From positions 1 to 64,000 of the forward strand of contig DATBIM010000103.1 in NCBI GenBank assembly GCA_036556905.1: a DNA stretch of 64,000 nucleotides, given 5' to 3'. Positions 8,490 to 16,962 of the stretch are shown piece after piece (the first letter of the stretch is position 1; every line of letters starts with the position of its first letter). Position numbers and translations under genes: made by a program. Source of the DNA: 40CM-4-69-5 sp036556905. Lineage in GTDB: Bacteria; Methylomirabilota; Methylomirabilia; Rokubacteriales; CSP1-6. The notes beneath the pieces were generated by a model. The model was not told the DNA's origin. It ran no database searches and saw nothing but the letters and a program-made list of their open reading frames with translations.

Positions 8490-9653
8490 TCAACCGAGCG
8501 CGGAGAGCTTACCTGTTTGCTCGTTCCAGGTAGCGGCCAGGGCCCAGGCGGCCGCCACGCCGAGGATCACGAGCAGCGCCGCGCCCCAGCCGAGCACGGC
8601 GGGCAGGAATACGGCGACGCCCAGCGAGCCGGTGAGGCCGAGCTGGGTCACGCCGAGCCGGACCAGCGAGGCTCCCAGCGCGAAGCAGGCGATGGCGACC
8701 CAGAGCTTGACCTGCCCCTCGCCCGCGCGCCAGATGGAGCCGGCGCCGCAGCCACCGGCCAGCGTCATGCCGAGGCCGAAGAGCATGCCGCCGACGAGAG
8801 CCCCGGCGCCGGCGGCGGCGAAGACCCACTCCGATCGATCCTTGAGGTCGGTGAACTTGAGGATGGCGAAGCCCAGCGTGCTGATGCCGAGGGCCAGCGC
8901 CGTGGCCCGGGTGTGCTCGGCATCGCCGGTCATGAAGGGCTCCCGGAAGGCGCGGACCAGGCAGAAGCGTGAGCGCTGAAAGATGATCCCGAAGACGACG
9001 CCGAAGAGGAGAAAGACACCCTGGGCCGCGTACCCGGACCGGCTGTAGACGAAGGGCAGGACCAGGAGCGCGAGCAATAGCAGGCCGCCCAGCAGCGGCT
9101 GGCGGCTATCGGCGTGGGCCGCGGCAAACACCCGCGCTCGTCCGCTCGACCACGACGGCCGGTGGGCAATCTCCCAGATCAGGTAGCGAATGGCCAGAAA
9201 CGCACCGGCCCCGAGCCCCAGCATCATGCCGAGCCCGGCCAGCGACAGGGCGCTCGTCGCCGAAAAGAACCCGCCGATGTTGCAGCCGAAGGCCAGGACG
9301 GCGCCGGCACCCATGAGCAATCCGCCCACCGCACCCTTGACCAGCTCGCCGCCCGGCGGAATGCGGATGGCGAACTCACGGCTCAGCAAGGCCGCGGCCA
9401 GCCCGCCCAGCAGGACACCCAGGTTGAGCAGCGAGCCCGAGTAAAACCAGGGCGGCAGCAGATCGGGGCGGTGCAGGATCCCCAGCCCGGTGAGAACCCA
9501 GTCGCCCCAGTTGCGCATCCCGTCGGAGGCCGTCCACGGCCGGTCGAAGGCGAACAGGAACACGTTGACAGTGGCCACGAGCACCGCGGCGCCCCAGATC
9601 GGCCAGGGCCGCCGGAACATCGCGTCGTACTGAGCGGCGAGGAGGCCGTTCAT
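8490..9653 (-). CDS. YeeE/YedE-family sulfur-compound (thiosulfate) transporter
   Basis: A 387-aa polytopic membrane protein with the two YeeE/YedE repeats. The Cys residues that relay thiosulfate in TsuA-type transporters are present: FGCNIGG (first repeat), RSRFCLVRAFR, and AGGCGAGS (second repeat). The internal duplication is clear. The likely role is uptake of thiosulfate or a related sulfur species for the oxidoreductase encoded downstream. It starts 27 bases after the coiled-coil gene, and its TGA (8492-8490) overlaps the region where the TauE-family gene begins, so they are probably one transcript. Confidence 0.88.
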   Translation of the reverse strand: MNGLLAAQYDAMFRRPWPIWGAAVLVATVNVFLFAFDRPWTASDGMRNWGDWVLTGLGILHRPDLLPPWFYSGSLLNLGVLLGGLAAALLSREFAIRIPPGGELVKGAVGGLLMGAGAVLAFGCNIGGFFSATSALSLAGLGMMLGLGAGAFLAIRYLIWEIAHRPSWSSGRARVFAAAHADSRQPLLGGLLLLALLVLPFVYSRSGYAAQGVFLLFGVVFGIIFQRSRFCLVRAFREPFMTGDAEHTRATALALGISTLGFAILKFTDLKDRSEWVFAAAGAGALVGGMLFGLGMTLAGGCGAGSIWRAGEGQVKLWVAIACFALGASLVRLGVTQLGLTGSLGVAVFLPAVLGWGAALLVILGVAAAWALAATWNEQTGKLSALG

Positions 9654-9680
9654 GACTGGCGCCGCGGCAACTTGCCTCGA

Positions 9681-10058
9681 TCAGCGCAGCGCGGCCTCCA
9701 GGCTCGGGGCCTGGGCCACGTGCAGCTTGGCCACCATCTCGTTGATCGGCTGCACCATCTGGCTCATATGGTGAACGGCCCGGCTCAGCGCCTCGGCCAC
9801 CGCCGTCTGCTCCGCCTTGAGGTACTCATGCTGGCTCCGGAGGCCTTCCAGCTCCGATTGCAGCGTCCCCAAGTCCCGGCGCAGCGCCGCGATCTCGTCC
9901 CGCATGCGGTCGGAGCTCTCCTCCGCGGACGCCAGCTTGTCCCGGAGCCGCTGGTTGTCCTCCAGCACGCTGGGGATGGTGCGGCCGAGCAGGAGCTGAC
10001 TCTCTTCGATCCAGCGCTCGATCTGCTGCCGGGCTTCGGTCGTCTCCATGATGCTCAT
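9681..10058 (-). CDS. Coiled-coil protein of unknown function
   Basis: A 125-aa soluble protein dominated by a predicted coiled coil (residues ~25-85; heptad-like LEDNQRLRDKLASAEESSD, then RDEIAALRRDLG). The C-terminal part is amphipathic and Met-rich (HHMSQMVQPINEMVAKL). There are no catalytic motifs or signal peptide. It leads the sulfur operon, 27 bases before the YeeE gene. I do not recognise a family; a structural or adaptor role is a guess. A second ATG at 10049 is also possible. Confidence 0.7.
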   Translation of the reverse strand: MSIMETTEARQQIERWIEESQLLLGRTIPSVLEDNQRLRDKLASAEESSDRMRDEIAALRRDLGTLQSELEGLRSQHEYLKAEQTAVAEALSRAVHHMSQMVQPINEMVAKLHVAQAPSLEAALR

Positions 10059-10222
10059 CCTGATCTGTCCCCCCTCCCGAGGTTCAGAGGCCCCGAGGTC
10101 GCCGGCCCGGGGAGGTCTCCGATGGTCAGGTCACACGGCGACGTACGGCAGGCGGCGGAGAAACTCATCGTGCGAACACCGTCAGCGTATGGCGTGGGAA
10201 GCGGAATGCGAACCCAACATCT

Positions 10223-10247
10223 TGCGTGGTGCGGAATCTACCACGCA
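10223..10247. terminator. Hairpin between EF-G-like gene and coiled-coil gene
   Basis: A perfect 8-bp inverted repeat (TGCGTGGT / ACCACGCA) with a 9-base loop lies 32 bases past the stop of the EF-G-like gene and ~165 bases before the coiled-coil gene. There is no U-run, so it is either a weak terminator or an operator-like palindrome. Confidence 0.35.
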
Positions 10248-10278
10248 GTATTTCGTGCGCGCAAGGACATTCGTGCGT

Positions 10279-12363
10279 TTAGTGCTTTTCGGCCTTTTCC
10301 CGCTCCGCCCTGGCTTCCTTGATCACCCGCTCGGCCAAAAAGGCGGGCAGCTCTTCGTAATGGGAAAACTCCATCGAGTAGCCGCCGCGGCCGCCGGTCA
10401 TCGATCGGAGCGACGGCTCGTAGGTCAGCATCTCGGACATAGGGACCTGGGCCCGCACGGCGGCGGACTCCCCGGTGGGCTCCATGCCCACGATCCGGCC
10501 CCGGCGCGAGTTGAGGTCGCCGATGACATCACCGGCAGTGTCGGCCGGGGCAGTGACCTCCACGTTCATGATGGGCTCCAGCAGGATGGGCTGGGCGTCG
10601 ACGAACACCTTCTGCAGACCCATGGAGGCGGCGATCTGAAAGGCCATGTCCGAGGAGTCCACGTCGTGGTAGGACCCGTCGTACAGGGTGACCTTGAGGT
10701 CGACGACCGGATAGCCGGCCAGGATGCCGCGCTTCATGCAGTCGCGCACACCCTTCTCGACGGACGGGATGTAGTTTCTCGGAATGGCGCCACCGAAGAT
10801 GTCGTCCACGAACTCGAACCCGCCGCCGCGCTGCAGCGGCTCGACCCGGAGCCAGGTATCGCCGTACTGGCCGCGGCCCCCCGTCTGCTTCTTGTACTTG
10901 CCCTGGCCCTCGGCCCGGCCCTTGACGGTCTCCTTGTACGGAATCCGCGGCGGCAGGAGGCTGACGTCCACGTTGTACTTGCGCTTCATCCGCTCCACCA
11001 CCATCTCCACGTGGAGATTGCCCACCCCGGAGACCAGCAACTGCTTGGTCTCGGGGTCGAAGTGGTAGTGCACGGTGGGATCTTCCTCGGCGATGCGAGC
11101 CAGGGCGTTGGAGATCTTGTCCTCGTCCCCACGGGTCTTGGGCTGGATGGCGAAGGAGATGGCGGCCTCCGGGAACGGGATGCGCGGCAGCTCGAACGGC
11201 TGGGCCTCGTCGCACAGCGTGTCGCCCGTCTGCGTCTCCTTCAGCTTGGCCACGACCCCGATCTCGCCCGGCCCCAGCGTCTCCACGTTCTTGGACGTCT
11301 TGCCCATGAGCCAGGACACGTGGCTCATGCGCTCGCGGGCGCCCCGCCCGGGGTTGAGTAGGGTGGACTCGGACTTGAGCGTGCCGCTGAAGACCCGGAA
11401 GAGGCTCAGCTTGCCGACGTGCGGGTCGCTGAGGGTCTTGAACAGCAGCGCCGTGACCGGGGCCTTGGGGTCGGCCGCCCGGGCGGCCGGTTGCTTGGTC
11501 TTGAGGTCGGTGCCGCTCGTCTCTCCCCGATCGAGGGGTGAGGGAAAGGACTCCACGAAGAGGTCGAGTAGCGCTGCCGCTCCGATGGTCTTGGTCGCAG
11601 CCGCCGCCAGCACCGGGACCAGCTTGCCCTCGGCGATCCCCACCCGCAGCGCCTTGAGCATCTCCGCTTCGCCGAGCGAGCCTTCTTCCAGGTACCGGCT
11701 GAGCAGGTCGTCGTCGGTCTCCGCGGCCGCCTCCACCAGCTTCTCCCGGTACTCCTTGACCTGGTCGGCCAGGGCGGGCGGCACCTCGCCCTCGCGGACT
11801 TTGCCGTCGGCCAGCGTGATGGCCTTCATCTTGACGAGATCGACGAACCCCTGAAAGCCGCTCTCCTCGCCGATCGGCAGCTGCAGCGGGACCAGGCGCA
11901 CCTTGAGCCGGCGGCCCAGCGCTTCCAGCGTGCGGAAGAAGTCGGCGCGCTCCCGGTCGAGTCGATTGATCACCACGGCCCGGGGCAGACCGTACTCGTT
12001 GGCAAACTTCCAGACCTTCTCGGTCTGCACCTGCACCCCGGCGACCGCGTCGACGACGACGAGGGCCGCCTCCACGACCCGCAGGCCGGCCCGGGCGTCG
12101 GCGATGAAGTCACCATACCCCGGGGTATCGATCAGGTTGATCCGGTGACCTTTCCAGTCGCAGTAGGCCGTGGCCGTATTGATCGAGATTTGCCGTTTGA
12201 TCTCGTCCGGGTCGAAGTCGGTCGTCGTGGTCCCGTCCTCCACCCGGCCCAGCCGGGTGACGGCACCCGCGGTGAACAGCAGCGCCTCCACGAGCGACGT
12301 CTTGCCGACGCCCCCGTGCCCGACGACGCCGACGTTCCGAATCTTGCCGATCTCGATGGCCAT
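10279..12363 (-). CDS. Elongation factor G-like GTPase (EF-G2 type)
   Basis: A 694-aa translational GTPase with the full five-domain EF-G layout. The nucleotide motifs are non-canonical: G1 is GHGGVGKTS (residues 15-23; AHIDAGKTT in true EF-G), G3 is DTPGYGDF (79-86; DTPGHVDF in EF-G) and G4 is NRLD (133-136; NKMD in EF-G). The C-terminal domain keeps the LRSMTGGRGGY signature. These changes define the EF-G-like/EF-G2 group, whose cellular role is poorly understood and which does not replace EF-G in the bacteria where it was tested. ATG 12363 follows AGGGAGG; longer upstream frames are not supported. It is a single gene flanked by hairpins. Confidence 0.88.
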   Translation of the reverse strand: MAIEIGKIRNVGVVGHGGVGKTSLVEALLFTAGAVTRLGRVEDGTTTTDFDPDEIKRQISINTATAYCDWKGHRINLIDTPGYGDFIADARAGLRVVEAALVVVDAVAGVQVQTEKVWKFANEYGLPRAVVINRLDRERADFFRTLEALGRRLKVRLVPLQLPIGEESGFQGFVDLVKMKAITLADGKVREGEVPPALADQVKEYREKLVEAAAETDDDLLSRYLEEGSLGEAEMLKALRVGIAEGKLVPVLAAAATKTIGAAALLDLFVESFPSPLDRGETSGTDLKTKQPAARAADPKAPVTALLFKTLSDPHVGKLSLFRVFSGTLKSESTLLNPGRGARERMSHVSWLMGKTSKNVETLGPGEIGVVAKLKETQTGDTLCDEAQPFELPRIPFPEAAISFAIQPKTRGDEDKISNALARIAEEDPTVHYHFDPETKQLLVSGVGNLHVEMVVERMKRKYNVDVSLLPPRIPYKETVKGRAEGQGKYKKQTGGRGQYGDTWLRVEPLQRGGGFEFVDDIFGGAIPRNYIPSVEKGVRDCMKRGILAGYPVVDLKVTLYDGSYHDVDSSDMAFQIAASMGLQKVFVDAQPILLEPIMNVEVTAPADTAGDVIGDLNSRRGRIVGMEPTGESAAVRAQVPMSEMLTYEPSLRSMTGGRGGYSMEFSHYEELPAFLAERVIKEARAEREKAEKH

Positions 12364-12456
12364 CCCGAGACCTCCCTGGCGGCGAGCGCTGATGCTACCA
12401 CATTTATCGGGGCATGGGCCCCGGGCTTCGCCACGCCCATGCCCCGCCGCAGAACC

Positions 12457-12523
12457 TCGGAGGGGGCCTCGACGGCGCCCTCCGATGCCTCCCCCAGAAC
12501 AGCGGCGGCGGCAAAGCCGCCGC
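12457..12523. terminator. Two hairpins downstream of thrC, one of the G-rich repeat type
   Basis: TCGGAGGG (12457-12464) pairs with CCCTCCGA (12478-12485), and GCGGCGGC (12505-12512) pairs with GCCGCCGC (12516-12523) across an AAA loop. Both lie between the stop of thrC (12539, - strand) and the start of the EF-G-like gene, so they may end the long hopanoid/ispH/thrC transcript. Neither has a U-run. Confidence 0.4.
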
Positions 12524-12538
12524 AGGAAGCAGCGAGTG

Positions 12539-13774
12539 CTAGCGCATGAGCACGTGTTGGACCCGGGAGGCAATTTCCTCTTCGCTCCCGGTCAGGTGGA
12601 GAGGAGGGGACAGGGCCGGTGGAGAATTCTTGAGCCCCGACCCGGTGAGGACCACCACCACGCGCGCCGCGGCCGTCACGGCGCGCCGGGCCGTCAACGC
12701 TACCAGGGCCGCCACGGTCGCCGCCGCTTCGGGTGCCGTCCACAGTCCCTCCAGCCGGGCCAGCAACCGCTGGGCTTCCTGGATCGCGTCATCGCCGACG
12801 GCAATGGCCTCACCCGCGCTGGCACGCAGGACGCCGAGCATCTGGCGCCCCGCGAACGGAGAAGGCACGCGAAGGCCGGGGGCCGACGTGACGGGGTTCG
12901 GCCACGCCGCCGTGGTCTCGGCGCCCTCGCGCCAGGCTCGCACCACGGGCGCGCATCCCTCGGCCTGGACGCAGACGAAGCGGGGGAGCGAGCCGCGGAG
13001 CCAGCCCAGCGCGGTGAGCTCCTCCCAGGCCTTGGCGATGCCCAGGAGGCCGGTGCCACCCCCCGTCGGGTAGACGAGCAGATCGGGCGTCGTCCACTCG
13101 AGCTGTTCGGCGAGCTCGAGCCCCATCGTCTTCTTGCCCTCCAGACGGTACGGCTCTTTGAGCGTGGAGAGGTCGAGCCAGCCCGTCGCTGGCGCCACCC
13201 GCCCCACGATCCGCCCCGCCGTGGCGATCGAGCCGTCGACGGTGAAGACGCGGGCGCCGGCGATGAGAGCCTCGGCGACGGCCGCGGCCGGGGTGTCGCG
13301 CGGCACGATCACCGCGCACGGCAGCCCGGCCCGCGCCGCATACACGGCGGCGGCGCCGCCGGCGTTGCCGGCCGAGGGGACGAGGAAGCCGCGGGCGCCC
13401 AGCGTCCGCGCGCGCGTGATCGCCATGCCCAGGCCCCGGGCCTTGAACGTGCCGGTGGGATTCTGGCCCTCATCCTTGGCCAGCAGCTGCGCGAGCCCGA
13501 GATGGCTGGCCAGGCGCGGCAGCGGGAGCAGCGGCGTGCCTCCCTCGCCCAGCGTCACGGGTTCCTCGCCGTCGTCCAGCGGTGTCAGCTCACGGAAGCG
13601 GTACATCCCGGCGGACCGGGCCCGCAACGCGTCCTTCGTCACGCGGGTCGCCACCCGGGTGAGATCGTAGCGGGCCGCCAGCATCTGCCCGCACCGCTCA
13701 CACACCGTGAGCAATCGCTTGGCGTCGTGGCGATGGCCGCACACGGTGCACTCGACGTGAGCGAGGAAGCTCAT
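12539..13774 (-). CDS. thrC: Threonine synthase
   Basis: A PLP enzyme converting O-phosphohomoserine to threonine. The 411-aa protein has an N-terminal zinc ribbon (C9, C12, C25, C28), then the fold-type II PLP domain with GEGGTPLLPL and the Schiff-base lysine in NPTGTFKARG (K111), PSAGNAGGAAA, and the phosphate-binding Gly run PTGGGTGLLG. ATG 13774 gives the expected N-terminus; upstream in-frame residues are not family-like. It lies 34 bases downstream of ispH at the end of the long - strand operon. Threonine synthesis has no obvious link to hopanoids, so this looks like housekeeping co-transcription. Confidence 0.92.
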   Translation of the reverse strand: MSFLAHVECTVCGHRHDAKRLLTVCERCGQMLAARYDLTRVATRVTKDALRARSAGMYRFRELTPLDDGEEPVTLGEGGTPLLPLPRLASHLGLAQLLAKDEGQNPTGTFKARGLGMAITRARTLGARGFLVPSAGNAGGAAAVYAARAGLPCAVIVPRDTPAAAVAEALIAGARVFTVDGSIATAGRIVGRVAPATGWLDLSTLKEPYRLEGKKTMGLELAEQLEWTTPDLLVYPTGGGTGLLGIAKAWEELTALGWLRGSLPRFVCVQAEGCAPVVRAWREGAETTAAWPNPVTSAPGLRVPSPFAGRQMLGVLRASAGEAIAVGDDAIQEAQRLLARLEGLWTAPEAAATVAALVALTARRAVTAAARVVVVLTGSGLKNSPPALSPPLHLTGSEEEIASRVQHVLMR

Positions 13775-13808
13775 GGAGCGGCGGCGTGGCGAAGCCCGCG
13801 CCGGTGCC

Positions 13809-14801
13809 TCAAATACTCTGGCGCATGATCGCCCGGGACGGCAGCGTGATGCCCCGCTCGTGCGCCATCTGCTCGAGCTCGGTGGGCAGCCCGAACCGGA
13901 CGTTCTCGTCGACGACGTGGACCTCCCGCACGGCCGCGCCGTGGCGCCGGAGCGTCTCGACGGCCTCGGTGACGAGGACCTCCGGCGCGGAGGCGCCCGC
14001 CGTGACACCTACCCGCCGGGCGCCCTGCAGCCATTCGGGCTTGATGTCGCGGACGTCGTTGATCAGGTAGGCGCGGGTCCCCTTCGACAGGGAGACCTCC
14101 ACGAGGCGGAGCGAGTTGGAGCTGTTGGCGGCGCCGATCACCAGCAGGACATCGACGTCGCCGGCCACGGTCTTGACGGCCGCCTGGCGGTTCTGGGTGG
14201 CGTAGCAAATGTCGTTGCGTGATGGTCCCACGATCTTGGGGAAGCGGCGTCGCAAGGCGTCGATGACGTCGCGGGTGTCGTCCACGGACAGGGTGGTCTG
14301 GGTGAGGTAGGCCACCTTGTCGGGGTCGGGAACGTCCAGGGCCTCCACCTCGGCGGCGTTGGCGATCACGATGATCCGGTCGGGAGCCTCGCCGAGCGTC
14401 CCGATGACCTCGTCGTGATCCTCGTGACCGATAAGGATGATGGAATAGCCCTCACGGTCGTAGCGGATCGCCTCCAGGTGCACCTTGGTGACGAGCGGGC
14501 AGGTGGCGTCGATGATCCGCAGGCCCCGGCGCGCGGCCTCCTCGCGCACCGCCGGCGACACGCCGTGGGCGCTGAAGATGACCGTGGCGTCGTCCGGCGC
14601 CTCCCCGAGCTCGTCCACGAACACGGCGCCTTTGGCCCGGAGCTTGTCCACCACGTGGCCGTTGTGGACGATCTCCCGTCGCACGTAGACGGGCGGCCCG
14701 CACACCTCCAGGGCCAGCTCCACGATGTCGATGGCTCGCTCGACACCGGCGCAGAAGCCCCGGGGGCCGGCGAGCACGATCTCGGCGATGGACTGCGCCA
14801 T
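13809..14801 (-). CDS. ispH: 4-hydroxy-3-methylbut-2-enyl diphosphate reductase
   Basis: The last enzyme of the MEP isoprenoid pathway, making IPP and DMAPP with a [4Fe-4S] cluster. All three cluster cysteines are present (C17 in GFCAGVERAI, C101 in DATCPLVTKVH, C199 in DICYATQNRQ), along with substrate residues in EIVHN, SAHGVSP, TTLSVDDT and the SSNS loop. Length (330 aa) is normal. It sits downstream of the squalene/phytoene synthase and other hopanoid genes, so it may supply isoprenoid precursor for that operon. Confidence 0.95.
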   Translation of the reverse strand: MAQSIAEIVLAGPRGFCAGVERAIDIVELALEVCGPPVYVRREIVHNGHVVDKLRAKGAVFVDELGEAPDDATVIFSAHGVSPAVREEAARRGLRIIDATCPLVTKVHLEAIRYDREGYSIILIGHEDHDEVIGTLGEAPDRIIVIANAAEVEALDVPDPDKVAYLTQTTLSVDDTRDVIDALRRRFPKIVGPSRNDICYATQNRQAAVKTVAGDVDVLLVIGAANSSNSLRLVEVSLSKGTRAYLINDVRDIKPEWLQGARRVGVTAGASAPEVLVTEAVETLRRHGAAVREVHVVDENVRFGLPTELEQMAHERGITLPSRAIMRQSI

Positions 14802-14810
14802 GGCGCCCCC

Positions 14811-14936
14811 TTACCTGTCGAGGTAGTACGCCTTCACCGGCTCAGTGTACCGCTGGTACACGGGGCCGATGCCGATCTCGAAGGCGCCCCGGATCGTACC
14901 AGAGCGTGAGACCGGTCTTCTTCTTATCGGTTTCAT
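14811..14936 (-). CDS. 41-aa ORF coupled to the zinc dehydrogenase
   Basis: ATG 14936 overlaps the TGA of the upstream dehydrogenase as ATGA, the same arrangement used throughout this operon, and the stop lies nine bases before ispH. The peptide is basic at its N-terminus (MKPIRRRPVSRSGTIRG) and aromatic/polar at its C-terminus (GPVYQRYTEPVKAYYLDR), with no membrane segment. The exact coupling argues for a real small gene. I do not recognise the family, and chance cannot be excluded at this length. Confidence 0.45.
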   Translation of the reverse strand: MKPIRRRPVSRSGTIRGAFEIGIGPVYQRYTEPVKAYYLDR

Positions 14937-15958
14937 GGCTCGATGAGCACCTTCAGGGCCCGACCTCGGGCCATGAGGTCCAGCGCCGAAGGCACGCCCT
15001 CGAGCCCCATCCGATGGGTCAGCAGACCCTCCGGATTCAGCGCGCCCGTCTCCAGCAACGTGACCGCCTGCCGGATGAGATCGGGCGTGTGGTGAAACGC
15101 CCCGACCAGGGTCAATTCCTCGTAGTGCACGCGCCGCGTGTCCAGCGCCACGGTCGTCCCCGGCGCGCAGCCTCCGAACAGCACCACGGTGCCGCCGCGC
15201 GCCGTCGTCGCGATCGCCTGTTCCCAGACTTCGGGCCGCCCGGTCGCGTCGATGGTGACCTCCGCGCCGCGCCCGCCGGTCATCGCCTGGAGCGCCGACA
15301 CAGGATCCGGCGTGGCCCGGGCATCGACGCACTCGCCGATTTTCAGCTGCTTGACCCGCTCAAGCCGCCAGCCGGCCTTGCCGACCAGGATGACCCGCGC
15401 CCGGCGCCCGGCCGCCACCAGTCCCAGCAGGCAGCCCAGCGGGCCATGGCCGAAGATCACCACGGTCTGGCCGGACTGGAGGCGTGCCCGCTCGATCCCT
15501 CCCAGGGCGCAGGCCAGCGGCTCTGCGAAGGCGGCCCGCGCCGTCGGCATCCGGTGGCTCAAACGGACGACGTTGCCCCGAACGAGGCGCGCCGGCAGCG
15601 CGATCGCCTCCCCGTAGGCACCGTTCACGAAGAGCAGGTCCTCGCACAGGTTGGGACGTCCATCGCGGCACGACCGGCATTCTCCGCACGGCGCGGAGTT
15701 GGCGGCGGCAACCCGGTCGCCCTCCCGGACGCTCGTCACGCCGGCGCCCACAGCGCTCACCGAGCCGGCCAGCTCGTGGCCGAACACGGTGGGCACCCGC
15801 GGAATCATGACCGGGTGACCACGGCGCAAGGTCTTCACGTCGGTGCCGCAGGTCAGGGCGGCCTCGATCCGCACCACGATCTCTCCCGGGCCGGGGGCCG
15901 GCCATGGCACCTCCTCGTAGCGGAGGTCGCCCGGCCCGTGAAAGACGACCGCCCTCAC
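14933..15958 (-). CDS. Zinc-dependent medium-chain dehydrogenase (first of tandem pair)
   Basis: A 341-aa MDR-family NAD(P)-dependent alcohol/polyol dehydrogenase. Catalytic zinc ligands lie in LTCGTDV and FGHELAG, structural zinc in CGECRSCRDGRPNLC, and the Rossmann motif in GHGPLGCLLG. GTG 15958 overlaps the preceding stop (GTGA). The adjacent upstream gene is a paralogue of the same length and layout, so the pair probably arose by tandem duplication. Both lie between the squalene/phytoene synthase and ispH. They could act on hopanoid side-chain sugars or alcohols, but the sequence gives no substrate. Confidence 0.85.
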   Translation of the reverse strand: MRAVVFHGPGDLRYEEVPWPAPGPGEIVVRIEAALTCGTDVKTLRRGHPVMIPRVPTVFGHELAGSVSAVGAGVTSVREGDRVAAANSAPCGECRSCRDGRPNLCEDLLFVNGAYGEAIALPARLVRGNVVRLSHRMPTARAAFAEPLACALGGIERARLQSGQTVVIFGHGPLGCLLGLVAAGRRARVILVGKAGWRLERVKQLKIGECVDARATPDPVSALQAMTGGRGAEVTIDATGRPEVWEQAIATTARGGTVVLFGGCAPGTTVALDTRRVHYEELTLVGAFHHTPDLIRQAVTLLETGALNPEGLLTHRMGLEGVPSALDLMARGRALKVLIEP

Positions 15959-16962
15959 GGCGTCACGTACACCTTGAGGGCATCGCGGGACCGCATGAGC
16001 GCGACGCCCTCGTCCAGCCGCTCCAGCGACACCCGATGGGTGTAGAGCCCCTCCACCGCGATCGTGCCGCTGGCCACGAGCCGGAAGGCCTCGGCCAGGT
16101 CGGCGGGCGACGAGGAGTAGGTCGCCGTCACCGTCAGCTCCCGATGGTAGAGGGCGTCGAGCCCCAGAGGCAGCGCCGGCTCCGGCCCCCCCGCGAAACA
16201 ATGCAGGCTGCCGCCGTCGCGGACCACGCGCGCGCCCCAGGCCACACCCCGGGCCGCCCCACCGGTCAGGATCACGTGATCGGCCCCACGGCCCTCGGAG
16301 AGGCTGGCGATGGCGACCGCCGCCGCCTCGGCATCGAAGGCCTCGACGCCGAGCCCCTGCGCCAGGGTTCGCCGGTGGGCGACCTCGTCCACGCCGATCA
16401 CGGCCGCCCCGGCGTGGCGGAGGAGCCGGACGAAGAGATGCCCGATGGAGCCGAGGCCGACGACGGCCACCGTGTCTCGGGGCTGCACGTTGCCCCGGCG
16501 CAGAGCGCGCCGACAGCAGGCCAGCGGCTCCACGAACGACGCCGCCTCGTCACCCACGTGGACGGGCAGCACGAACGTGGCGTGGGTCACGTTCGGCGCC
16601 GGCACCCGCACGTATTCGGCGAACCCCCCGGGGTCGAGGTTGCTGGCCTTGAACCCGGGGCACATCGAGTGACTGCCGCGCCGGCAGTAGTGGCAGCTCC
16701 CGCAGGGCACGTGGTGAGCGACCACGACACGGTCGCCCACCGCCGGGGCGGCGACGCCCGGCCCGGCCTCGATCACCTCGCCGACGACCTCGTGGCCGAA
16801 GACGGTCGGTGCCGGCGTGGCCGGCCCCAGGATCTTGGCGATATCCGAGCCGCACAGGCCACAGCCCCGCACGCGCACGACGAGCTCGCCGGCGCCGGCG
16901 CGCGGCCGCGGCCATTCCTCCGTGACCAGACGGCCCGCCCCCCGAAAGACCGCCGCCCTCAC
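15955..16962 (-). CDS. Zinc-dependent medium-chain dehydrogenase (second of tandem pair)
   Basis: A 335-aa MDR-family dehydrogenase with catalytic zinc motifs GLCGSDIAKI and FGHEVVGEV, structural zinc ligands CGSCHYCRRGSHSMC, and nucleotide-binding motif VGLGSIGHLF. GTG 16962 overlaps the stop of the squalene/phytoene synthase gene (GTGA), and its own stop overlaps the next GTG. It resembles threonine/sorbitol dehydrogenases in motif pattern. Its place in the hopanoid operon suggests a lipid- or sugar-alcohol substrate; this is inference. Confidence 0.85.
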   Translation of the reverse strand: MRAAVFRGAGRLVTEEWPRPRAGAGELVVRVRGCGLCGSDIAKILGPATPAPTVFGHEVVGEVIEAGPGVAAPAVGDRVVVAHHVPCGSCHYCRRGSHSMCPGFKASNLDPGGFAEYVRVPAPNVTHATFVLPVHVGDEAASFVEPLACCRRALRRGNVQPRDTVAVVGLGSIGHLFVRLLRHAGAAVIGVDEVAHRRTLAQGLGVEAFDAEAAAVAIASLSEGRGADHVILTGGAARGVAWGARVVRDGGSLHCFAGGPEPALPLGLDALYHRELTVTATYSSSPADLAEAFRLVASGTIAVEGLYTHRVSLERLDEGVALMRSRDALKVYVTP

